Origin: Psococerastis gibbosa
Taxonomy: Eukaryota; Arthropoda; Insecta; Psocodea; Psocidae
Length of the DNA stretch: 64,000 bases
NCBI GenBank assembly: GCA_963971405.1
Contig: OZ020488.1
Location: 26,927,089-26,991,088, forward strand
Direction: 5' to 3'
Part shown: positions 34,699-44,011 of the stretch, one piece after another
Layout of the letters: the number at the start of each line of letters is the position of its first letter
How positions within the stretch are numbered: position 1 is the stretch's first letter
The notes under the pieces: generated by a model
Database searches by the model: none
Told to the model about the DNA's origin: nothing
What the model saw: only the letters and a program-made list of their open reading frames with translations
Program-made: the position numbers and the translations under genes

Positions 34699-34974
34699 GA
34701 ACTTCAAGTAACAACTCTTTGTAACTTTACTGATTCTTTTGTGGCCATAATTCTCACAATAAAGTCGGGATTGTATTATAAGCCTTTCCATTTAAATTAA
34801 GGCTACGTCGCCACGTTGATCCTTCTAAAAACACCCCTCCTCATTTGCGTTGGCATGGTCTAGGCCCTAGGCTGTAGGCCGTATTTACATGCTTTTTATA
34901 CGCATGCGCACATAAATATGTATAGGGTCTTTATGATAAGAAATTACGGTAGGCCTACACACTTATAAATACAC

Positions 34975-35112
34975 TTAACCGAAATTAGAAGATATAGAAA
35001 AAAGTGGACTTGACTTGGTCTTAACCGCTGGTATATACGAGTAGATCGTAGATCCCGCCAAGTCCAGTTTTTTCTATACCCCATAATTTCAGTTATAACG
35101 AGGAGGTTACCT
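34975..35112 (-). repeat. Foldback element with Pol III-box core, copy 1
   Basis: Arms AGAAAAAAGTGGACTTG and CAAGTCCAGTTTTTTCT face each other around a TCTTAACCGCTGG core, the complement of the A-box region seen at 37610. The flank TATAACGAGGAGGTTACCTC matches the other copies. Confidence 0.65.
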
Positions 35113-35692
35113 CTTCAACTAAAGTTAATTTAATGTCAGTGTTTTGTACATATACTGTATGTATCAAGAAATGCTGCAAAAATATGTATACACTTAATGT
35201 AATAATTAATTTATATAAAATTCCCCCCTCCCCCCACCCCCATCATCTCTAAACAATTAAATAGGACTAGGAGTAAAATAATAACTAATACTACGTGGGC
35301 CTAATAAGTCAGTGGATTTTCCTTGATTTGGGCGTAGTACTACCTACTGTAGGTACCGACTAGCATTCAAGGGTGTTTGTGGTGTGGTATGGAATTCGAG
35401 TTGAGCAGCTGCCGGTCACTCAGCTACAATTGTTGGGTGTTGTCATTCGGCTGCTTTATAAGGCCATCAAAGTTGACACAACACAGGTACCGACGACAAA
35501 TTTAACCCACTTCTCAACCCTGATCAAACTCTGAGACAAAATCCACCGATAAAGGTCGTCTATTTTGTATTTTTAGTAGGTTCTATAGTAGCAAACACAT
35601 CTCCCGCCCCATGCAATCTACTATAGCTCTATACAAACCGTACAAACCTGGCTAAGCCATTTCAAAACAACAGGTACGAGTGAACCCGTACA

Positions 35693-36372
35693 CAGTGGCG
35701 TAGCTAAGGGGGTCCGGACCCCCCCCCCCAAATTTAGCAAAACAGAAAATTTTTCAGATATTTATTCAAAAAAATTCCCCAGGGAGACCCCGGTCCCCCT
35801 GTTTCCAGTTTTGTTAATGTTATCGTCTGCAAAATCAAAATTTTTTTGCCGACAAACTATTTCAGGCCAATCTTTTAAAAAACATTCCCCACGTAGCCCC
35901 CGGGCCCCTCTTGATAGCTGTAATATTCTTCATATGTAAATTATGAGCATAATTGCTTTCAAAGTGCGTAAATTCCACTATTTTGGGCCTATTCCTTTTC
36001 AAACTAATTCCCCCGGGGAGACCCCCGGGCCCCCCTTTCTTGCAGTTGGTCTACTGTTTTTCGGTTGTAAAACCTATACATTATTAGAATAGGTTTAACC
36101 TATTATAATAGAAGAGGTACAGTATATACATCCAAATTGTGTAAAACTCCACAATTTTAGGCCTATGTTTTCAAGAAACCTTCCCCGGGGGAGCCCCTAA
36201 TTAGGAGATGCGTACGTCCATGAGAACGGCTTTCCCCTATTTTTCTACTATTTTACGAAAATACGGGGGGGAGGGGAGGGCCAAATGAAACAGTACCCGG
36301 TTCGAAAACCTATCGTAAACGGGCAAACATTATGTATTGATGTTGCATGAAAACTGGACCCCCCACAAAAAA
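35693..36372. mobile_element. hAT-like element, CAGTGGCGTAGCTAAGG end, right end lost
   Basis: The same sequence order as the complete copy at 48501-49254 up to GAAAACTGGACCCCCCACAAA, where it stops without the GGCCACGCCACTG end. It holds several internal units with CCCGGGGAGACCCCCGGG-like blocks. Confidence 0.75.
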
Positions 36373-36744
36373 AATCTTTAATTTATCAATTAGTAAAGGT
36401 ACCGAGATAGATAATATGCTGGTAATGTACCCAGGGTAAATTGCGATTGTCCCGACTTTCCTTATCCAAAAGTACTCAATTGATATTGATGGGAAGATTG
36501 CATATAGTCTAGAACGGGCGGACCTACATAACACAACACAACACAGGGGCATGAATTATCCATAATTTCTCCAAAAAGTAATCTTTCATTCAATATCAAC
36601 CTGTTCGGTTTAGTTATTCTATTTAGCACCTAAAATATACCAGAAAGCATCGACAGAAAGGTTCCGCAGAAAAATAATTTTTTAGTCATTTTCATGAAAA
36701 TTGTTTTTTTTTTTTTTTTTGCCGCCGGATCAAACTATATCAAG

Positions 36745-37035
36745 AGCCGGCCGCCATACCAAGTTGAATCCAGCGGACCAGAGCAGGTTCAAAGCTGCAG
36801 ATAACTTGGTCATGTGCACAGCGCCGGTAGGGAAACATGGTAGGACTTGTCCTGGTCACCTCCGAACTAATCATGTGACTTCACTGTGTTTCCCAAGTGG
36901 TTCGGAATCCACTATAATCAGGAGGTCCACTGTCCTATGGGCTGGGGCATAGGACAGTCAAGTCGGGGTCGTTCTATGGGCCCAAAAATGAGGCCTAAGT
37001 CGTTATTAACCCGACGAACACTACTTACTACTACT
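36745..37035 (+). mobile_element. SINE-like insertion with 13-bp TSD
   Basis: AAACTATATCAAG is repeated exactly at 36732-36744 and 37036-37048. The 291-bp insert ends in an ACTACTTACTACTACT-like simple tail. Near the 5' end, AGCAGGTTCAAAGCTG is reminiscent of a Pol III B box. A related copy is on the minus strand at 9700-9970. Class SINE is inference from duplication length and tail. Confidence 0.75.
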
Positions 37036-37447
37036 AAACTATATCAAGGCACAAGCGACCTATTGGGTTTTGTTCAAATAAATAGCGAATAGGCCCTACA
37101 ATAAGTTTAAATTAAAAAATAAATAAAAAATATGAAAAATTCTTAAAAAATGCAAGTTTGGTCTCAAACTGTCTATTTTCCCTACTGATTTACCCATATT
37201 CTATAAATTTGGTTTAATGCACATTGTCCGGGGTTTGTGAAGTAAGTAATAATAGGTGAGGTGAGAAAATTATTAGTTCATGCAGAAGCTTGTAACATAA
37301 CATTTATGAATTTTTCATCTGACTTACGGACTATTTTCATATCGTTGAGGCTGTGGAACAAGAAAATAATTAGTTTGGTGGAAAATACACCGCCTTGTTT
37401 CAAAAATATTTTGAAATATGTATGTCCTATAGTGTCATAACAGCGTT

Positions 37448-37477
37448 ATCGCAAAAAAAAAAAAAAAAAAAAAAAAA
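37448..37477. repeat. Poly(A) tract
   Basis: An uninterrupted A run of roughly 29 bases. No retroelement body could be tied to it. Confidence 0.8.
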
Positions 37478-37559
37478 TCAATATCGTTGCAGGTTGTATA
37501 CAATAAAGTACAGTACACTGTAGTTTTATATACCTAGTATGTACGAATAACACTGACAA

Positions 37560-37712
37560 TAAATTAACTTTGGTTGAAGAGGTAACCTCCTCGTTATAAC
37601 AGAAATTAGAGGATGTGGTCCAGCGGTTAAGACGACGCCCCTGTTAGGCGTAGATCGTGGGTTCGAATCCCGCCAAGCCCAGTTTTTTCTATATCCTCTA
37701 ATTTTGGTTAGG
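37560..37712 (+). repeat. Foldback element with perfect Pol III A and B boxes (tRNA-like), copy 2
   Basis: Arms GAAATTAGAGGAT and ATCCTCTAATTTT face each other. Between them lie TGGTCCAGCGG (A box, fits TRGYNNANNNG) and GGTTCGAATCC (B box, fits GGTTCGANTCC). A T-stem (GTGGG / CCCGC) and an ACGCC / GGCGT anticodon-like stem can form, but base 33 is not T and there is no paired acceptor stem made from the proper ends, so this is tRNA-derived rather than a functional tRNA. A T6 stretch follows, suitable as a Pol III terminator. Confidence 0.7.
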
Positions 37713-37904
37713 TTAAACAGATTTCAAAGAATAGCAGTATGTCCGCAGGGTTAATATTCTGCGTCTCGAGACAGTTTGTATTTTATACTATTTTGTATGT
37801 AGGTTATAGGGCTTCCAAAGACTACTTATTCTTAGATGTTTATAACCGTGGATCGAGACATTCACTAATTTCGTCAAAAACTAAACATTTGGTTACCCGA
37901 CATG

Positions 37905-38177
37905 CAGGCGCAGATCTAAATGAGACCAAGGAGGGGGCTAAGTGGAAATTTTTCAAAAATATCGCTGAAATATCGGGGTTTTACGCATTATCAGAGCAAT
38001 AAGGTTTCTATATTATAGGGAATTAATACAATTAAGCACAAGGGGTCTCCACCGGGAAATAATTTGTGAAAAATAGGACTGAAATAGTGGGGTTTTACGC
38101 ATTTTGAGGAACTTAATGGGGGGGGGGGGGGCTATAGCCCCCATAGCCCCCCCCCCCCCCCCGTTGATCCGCGCCTG
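37905..38177. mobile_element. hAT-like MITE, CAGGCGCAGATC ends
   Basis: The ends are CAGGCGCAGATCTAAA and GTTGATCCGCGCCTG. Flanks CCGACATG and CTGACATG differ at one base. Runs of 13 G and more than 12 C lie near the right end. Confidence 0.82.
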
Positions 38178-38925
38178 CTGACATGCATTACAGTAGACTA
38201 GATTATTTTCCACTCTGTAAGTCATTTTTACTTTGCAATAGTTAACAATAAGGCAGGCACAATATCCTATACTCGTATATCTCTATACGCATTTAAAATG
38301 TGTTATTATGTAGGTATAGGCCCGTTCTCACTTTGCAAACTTGCTGAGTTATTGAAAAGTATTTAATTTTGGGGTGTCAATTTTCTGCGCAGCACATCCA
38401 GGTAAGAGTTTTTGCCACTAATGGATCTCTTCTTTTTCATTGCCGTGCACTTAGCCACTACATTTTAAAACCCTAGATTCATAACAGTCACGTCGTGTGA
38501 GGTAGGTCTGAAAGGAGTGCCTATTAACTGGTTGTCAAAGGGCCATGTCTTATTTTGATGGGGACTCATGTGTGGGATTGTAAATTTCGACTTATTGACT
38601 GCTCATCAACCCATCAACTACCGTATTCTGCGAAGAAGGGTCATAGGTGCGTACTGATGCAGTTAATAGGAAACCCACCGTACAATGTGGTTCCCTGGAG
38701 CCGGGAGGTATAGTTAAACACATGTTTGTGTATGCGGATATTTTGTAAACAAAGTTGATAAACTACTTATACAAAAGATGTCTGAATTTCAAAACTTAGA
38801 CCATCCGGGGCCCGGGGGCTCTCTCTCCCTCATTAATCCATTACCATGCATCAGACTTATATTAAAACAAAAAATGTTAAAATTAATTAAATTTCGTTTT
38901 CCTACTTTTATTTATTTATTTTTAC
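38178..38925. other. No gene seen
   Basis: A+T-rich sequence without recognisable coding or repeat boundaries. Confidence 0.35.
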
Positions 38926-39753
38926 TTTCCAATTTATACGTAGTATAAGTAAGGAAAGCTTTGTGACGATCCAAACTTTCGATTCCGAGATTTCAACGGA
39001 ATTACAAGTTTTGAAGTCCCAGGAACCAAAAAAAAAGTGGTTTTTACGAAAAGTCTGTCGCTCTGTCTGTCTGTCTGTTCATTGATTTCCGAACAAACTA
39101 CTCGGTCGATTGTGATGAAATTCGGCATATGTAGGTTCACAAAAATCATACCTCGAGATCTTTTTATTTTATTTTGGGCTAACTCAATTTGGGGGGGTTT
39201 TATTCTCCAAAAACTCCAAGAAAGTCTAAAAAAATTATTCCTCAAAAGCGGCCCTAACGATTTCTTTTAAATTCGCATATATTGTAGTTGCTATTAATGT
39301 TGACAAAATGTGGGGGGTCGCTTCCCCCTTGGTAGTTTGCTTCTGGGGGTAAAAAAAATAACTAAATGTTAATGAAAAATGACTAAAAAATAATTTTTCT
39401 GCGAAACCTTCTGGCATGTTTTAGGTGTTAAATTGAGTAACAAAACGGGACAGGTTACTTTCCCAAAAACTATTTGGTTTTGTGCAAAAAAATGTTTTTT
39501 TGAAAAAATGAAAATTCACGCTCAAATGCATTGCGTGCTATGCCATTATTGCTGTGTGGTAATGTGTTGGTCTGACCTATCTAGAATTTACCTCACCTCC
39601 ATCAGTGACGTTAGATGGACAACCCCCCCCCCCCCCCGAGATATCGGAAATTTAACCATAGGAAAATTATTTACCATGAAATTACTCATTCTCTCTATCT
39701 ACTAATTTTGATAAATTTGAAAGCATGTTCGAGTAAACTCGGACCGGTTCTTT
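38926..39753 (-). mobile_element. Family B element, minus orientation, near full length
   Basis: On the plus strand it opens CTTTCCAATTTATACGTAG and closes CATGTTCGAGTAAACTCGG followed by ACCGGTTC, the exact reverse order of 13551-14432. The GACA tract is reduced to CTGTCTGTCTGTCTG. Confidence 0.82.
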
Positions 39754-40463
39754 ATTTAGAAAAAGCTATTAATGTACATAACAATATAAGTAATATATTA
39801 TTTTAACTATAAGCTGCTCATTAATCCTCCTGTTACATATGTATTACGTCACTCCCCTAATGCTCAACCAAATGGTTTTATTAGGGGAAGGCCACTATCT
39901 CATTACCTATGTACTGTATGTGATTTTTTTATTCTTATTACTAATTTGAGGGATACAGAGTTATATTTTGTTTTTTTTTGGTGTTAATTGAATTTAAAAA
40001 TTTCTTTCTTTCTTTCTCTCTCTCTGTCACTTACCATAAGAGTAAAATATCTGGTTTTCGTCTTAATGTGACCATACCACATGATATTGATGGTAGAGGG
40101 ATGATATGTATCCATTAATTTGTATATGACTGCCTCTCTTTGCACACAAAGAATTATTACCATTACACCCATATACAAAACAAACAGAGACGAACTAAAA
40201 TAAATAGGACGCAATTTTTAATTTTTTTCATAATTTTTTTAAAATTAAAAGTTGACATTAACACTTAACATTTAAGTAACGCTTAGGCCTATTTTGTTTT
40301 TATTGAATCGGCTAGAATAAGCTAACTGCGTCAGCCGATTCAATAATAATAATGGAAATCAGAAAAGATTTTTTTTAGTAATACTTGAGTTTTTTTTTAC
40401 TATCGACAAAGAGTTACGAAGATAAGCGTCACTTAAATTTTAAGGAGCAGTCATCGGCTCGGG
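39754..40463. other. No gene seen; (TTTC/TC)n tract
   Basis: A pyrimidine-rich TTTCTTTCTTTCTCTC tract lies at about 40002-40027. A short inverted pair, CGATTCAATAATAATAATGG and TATTGAATCGGCTAG, is near 40304-40355. Confidence 0.35.
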
Positions 40464-40644
40464 AAAGGGGGACGCCAGGATTTCATTCGGGGGGGGGGGG
40501 GGCAGGAGGTAGGTCCCCACCCCCTTAAAAGTCATCTTAGCATGTAATAGTAGAGCAGTAGTAGGCTCTAGGGGGGGAGTGGATGGTCTGGGGGGCGGGG
40601 GGGGGGGGGCAACGGCCCCCTGCCCCTCCCTGGCGTCACCCTTG
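40464..40644. mobile_element. hAT-like MITE, AAGGGGGACGCCAGG ends
   Basis: The ends are AAAGGGGGACGCCAGG and CCTGGCGTCACCCTTG. Flanks GGCTCGGG and GGCCCGGG differ at one base. There are two long G runs. Confidence 0.78.
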
Positions 40645-40694
40645 GGCCCGGGTCCCCAATGACTGTAAAACTGAGAAAGAGTTCCTATGCTGCC

Positions 40695-41010
40695 CAGAGG
40701 CGTAAAGTTTTAGAATAATGGCGGGGGCAAAACTAAGTAGACCTTATGACGGCAGGATAAGGAAAAATTGAAAATATATAAGAGCAAAATAGTGGGTTTT
40801 TTACGCATTTTAATAGTTATAAAGTATAGCTGTAGATTTTACAAAGCTAAAAAAGGAATGCTTACATTCATATTGCTGCAAAGGGGACCATGAAGTATGA
40901 ACTACGTCTTACATTGCTTGAGGCTGGAGGGGGGGGGGCAAGCCCCCCCCCCAAAAGGAGCTGGGGGGAGGGACCGTGCCCCCCCCCCACCCCCCAACTT
41001 TACGCCCCTG
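40695..41010. mobile_element. hAT-like MITE, CAGAGGCGTAAAGTT ends, exact TSD
   Basis: The ends are CAGAGGCGTAAAGTTTT and CAACTTTACGCCCCTG. ATGCTGCC is repeated exactly at 40687-40694 and 41011-41018. It is only 50 bp from the previous element. Confidence 0.92.
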
Positions 41011-41941
41011 ATGCTGCCTATGGGTTAGAAATGTCATGAAATTCAGCCTACAACATTTAATATGATATAGTTTTTCCTCTAACTACTACTACTATTGTAT
41101 TAGTAGGTGTCTTAGTGGACAGGACATTAGTCAGTTATTTTGGTTCCAATGCGAGAAATATACATAACTCATGTATTTTTTCGATCATTTTGGTCTGCAG
41201 GTGGATAGATTTTTTCGATCATTTTGGTTTGCAGCTGGATGTATAATCAGGGGGCTAGATTGGTCACCCGGAATGCACATACTATACACAGAATTTCCCT
41301 CTAACACGAGATAATCTGTTTATATAAGAGATGGTACTGGGGACTGGGGAGCACATGATTTGGCCAATCAACCCATTTTCTGAAGTGAGCGGCGCTGACT
41401 ATACAGGGTGTGGATTTTTGTGAAATCGTTTCTTATCATGGCCCGTCCCTTTTACTTCTTCTTATTTATTATTATTATTTTTATATGTTTACATTATATT
41501 ATTATTTACGTCTTATTCTGTCGAAACCACATTGCTCACCATAAAATTAAAATTTCAGAGAGTGAGGCTATATAGTTTTCTTTCTTTGAGGACAACGTTA
41601 GCATTACAAGAAACTCCGCAGATCTCTTTTTAACTTGAGTATAAACCTGCAGCCTTCAATATTTTGGATTGAACGTTGTAGGTAGAGCCTGTAGTCTACC
41701 TGAACTGAAAAATCAATTTGCCAGATGAACGCGTCCCCGTCCGTTCGAAGCATTTATCGAAAAACGTCCGGATGGTATTATCGTTTTATCGTATTTTATC
41801 GTATTATCAGCATTTGCACTGTATAATCCTGACGTTAACGCTGAAGATACATGAAGGAGAAGAGAGGCAAAAATAAAAGACCTGATGTCATTTGGGATTT
41901 CGCGGCTGAGGAGTAGCCTAATAGGGTGGATTTTGTGTCCA
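41011..41941. other. No gene seen; short duplicated block
   Basis: A direct repeat of about 36 bp (TTTTTTCGATCATTTTGGT plus TGCAGSTGGAT) occurs at about 41177 and 41210. No gene is recognised. Confidence 0.4.
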
Positions 41942-42500
41942 ATGGCAGAAGCTGATTTTTGACCAGGCGACCAGTCCGCATCCTTTTTCCTTAAAAATAA
42001 GATACATAGCTCTGCCGTCATTTGAAATAACATCGGGCATCTGAGTGCAAAACAACCCTTGATTTTTCACTCCACTGCCTCGGTGTTTTTCTCTGAGGTT
42101 CGTAGTTTAGATAATTTAGTGGCTACCAGCATGGCAGAAGCTGATTTTTGACCAGGCGCCATTGTCCATCCTTTTTTTATAAGAATAAGATAAAATATAG
42201 CACTGCCGACATTTGAATTAACGTCGGGCATCTGAGTGCAAAACATCCCTTGATTTTTCACTCCACTGCCTCGGGGTTTTTCTCTGAGGTTCGCAGTTTA
42301 GACAGTTTAGTGGCTACCAGCATGGCAGAAGCTGATTTTTGACCAGGCGCCATTGTCCATCCTTTTTCTATAAGAATAAGATAAAATATAGCACTGCCGA
42401 CATTTGAAATAACATCGGGCATCTGAGTGCAAAACAACCCTTGATTTTTCACTCCACTGCCTCGCTGTTTTTCTCTGAGGTAGTTTATTAGTGGCTGCCA
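41942..42500. repeat. Three tandem ~190-bp repeats
   Basis: Copies start at ATGGCAGAAGCTGATTTTTG (41942, 42131, 42322), spacings of 189 and 191 bp. All carry GACCAGGCGNCCA, GGGCATCTGAGTGCAAAAC and TTTTTCACTCCACTGCCTC. Each copy has a minus-strand frame of about 60 codons with no recognisable domain. Confidence 0.88.
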
Positions 42501-42763
42501 AAATCAACCCAAGTGTCACAGTATCGCCCTTTTACCGTACATCAGTAGATAACAGATTATGAGCGGGTCATACCAGCCCATGTAAAATATTAAGTCCTAT
42601 AAACTTTCCAACGAGCTTACTGACAGTTCAGAGTTGCGACCATCAAAGCCAACAGATGGATGGAGAGGAGGGATGCATGTTTTCAGCACAGGCGCTATTG
42701 CTAATCCCGCTGGATGAATGCAAGCGAGTGCCGTAACTTAAAAACGGTCAGTTAGCCTACAAG

Positions 42764-42798
<35 letters not shown>

Positions 42799-43227
42799 GC
42801 AGCTTGTAACACTCTATGCGATGGATTCTGTCGGATATCCTTCAAGAGAACGGGTACGAGTGAACCCGTACAAGTTTTCCTATATTTTATCAATTTATCA
42901 ATGTCATCAATCTATCATCAACAGGCCACGACCGAGACTATGAAGAATAGTCAATGTGACCATTAAAATTTGTCTCAAAACGGGGCATCGGAAAGTAACA
43001 CAACTAAATAAACGATTACATTGCTTGCAATTCTGCACTGACTCTTATTCTTGTTAAGGCTGATTCCTACTACATGGCTATTACGGGCAAGTGACATATA
43101 ATCGTGTACTTGGCAGGTACAAGTAAATAAAAAAAAGTCCCGTTCGGCTCTGGCCAATCAGGAGTAGGGAGATTCCAAGCAAAACCAGACTCCGCTCTTC
43201 CTTTAGTTCTCTAAGCTATACATGTAA
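42501..43227. other. No gene seen; (TAC)n run and a family B start
   Basis: A TAC trinucleotide run lies at about 42768-42798. CGGGTACGAGTGAACCCG at 42850 is an isolated family B 5' end. Confidence 0.45.
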
Positions 43228-43545
43228 TCTCTATATATAAAAATGAATCCCTATTTCCCTTGGTCACGCCATCACGCGTGAACGGCTGGAACGATTTCAC
43301 AATTTTTTTGTTGTGTGTTTGTTATTTTCAGGAGAAGGTTCTTATGACAGAAAAAATTTAAAAAAATGCGCGGTAAATTAGAAAATTCTGGAAATTGAAG
43401 TTGTGTCATGCGAGCCCCGAAGGAGCGAGCTGCGTAATGCTCAATGGAACCACATTAATGCGAGGCCCCGAAGGGTCGAGCTGCCGCCCACCGCAGGCGC
43501 AAGGGGGCGGGGCCGCGCTGCGGTCCCAAGCCACGCTTGTAAAAA
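43228..43545 (+). mobile_element. Helitron-like 5' region
   Basis: TCTCTATATATAAAAATGAA at 43228, preceded by A, is the typical Helitron start. It is followed by GCCATCACGCGTGAACGGCTGGAACGATTT-type sequence (about 43267-43297), common to many Helitrons. The G+C-rich stretch to 43545 (GAGCCCCGAAGGAGCGAGCTG and a related GGCCCCGAAGGGTCGAGCTG) fits Helitron interior. I could not place a CTRRT 3' end. Confidence 0.6.
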
Positions 43546-44011
43546 ATAAAAAACACTTTATTATTTTCCCAACCACAACATCAACACACAAAACACTCTT
43601 TTGTTCCAATTTTCGAATCACAATGACGACTATGAACTTTTATTTAAGTTTCAAATTATTTTCACTTTGACCGGACGCCATTATGATATCGTTGATTTGC
43701 CGTAAAAAGTGTTATTTACCATTATCGATATACATACAACATACATTCATACATATACATACATATACATATATATATACTAGTATTATATATAACATTT
43801 CGAACATTGGTCGCCGTCTCAATAGGCAGATGCATCCCCCTAATAATAAAATAACTTTGCCCTAATTCTACTAATAACATTAATTTGACATCTGTTTCGG
43901 TGGTGAACAGTATCATCAAACAAGTTATTTTATTAGCCTACTTTAATTTTTAATTTTATTGAAACAGCTGTCACAATATAATAGTTATTGGAATGAGTGC
44001 ACAGTTATTTT
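43546..44011. other. No gene seen; (ACAT)n microsatellite
   Basis: ACATACATTCATACATATACAT-like repeats run at about 43728-43780. It may still belong to the Helitron-like element. Confidence 0.4.

Larger units (their letters stand above)
33431..35667. other. No confident gene; contains the doubtful short frame and a foldback copy
   Basis: Apart from 34561-34698 and 34975-35112, I see only A+T-rich DNA and small unsupported frames. Confidence 0.4.
35668..37130 (+). mobile_element. Family B element broken by a hAT-like element and by a SINE-like insertion
   Basis: It starts CAGGTACGAGTGAACCCG, is interrupted at 35693, resumes at about 36373 with TTTATCAATTAGTAAAGG, and is interrupted again at 36745-37035. 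It then continues with GGCACAAGCGACC and fades into A+T-rich sequence; the right end is uncertain. Confidence 0.55.

Noticed and set aside
37602-37681. A tRNA gene (A and B boxes, T-arm, anticodon-like stem)
   Set aside because: No acceptor stem forms from the proper ends, base 33 is not T, and the sequence lies within facing arms shared with degraded copies elsewhere. Treated as a tRNA-derived repeat.
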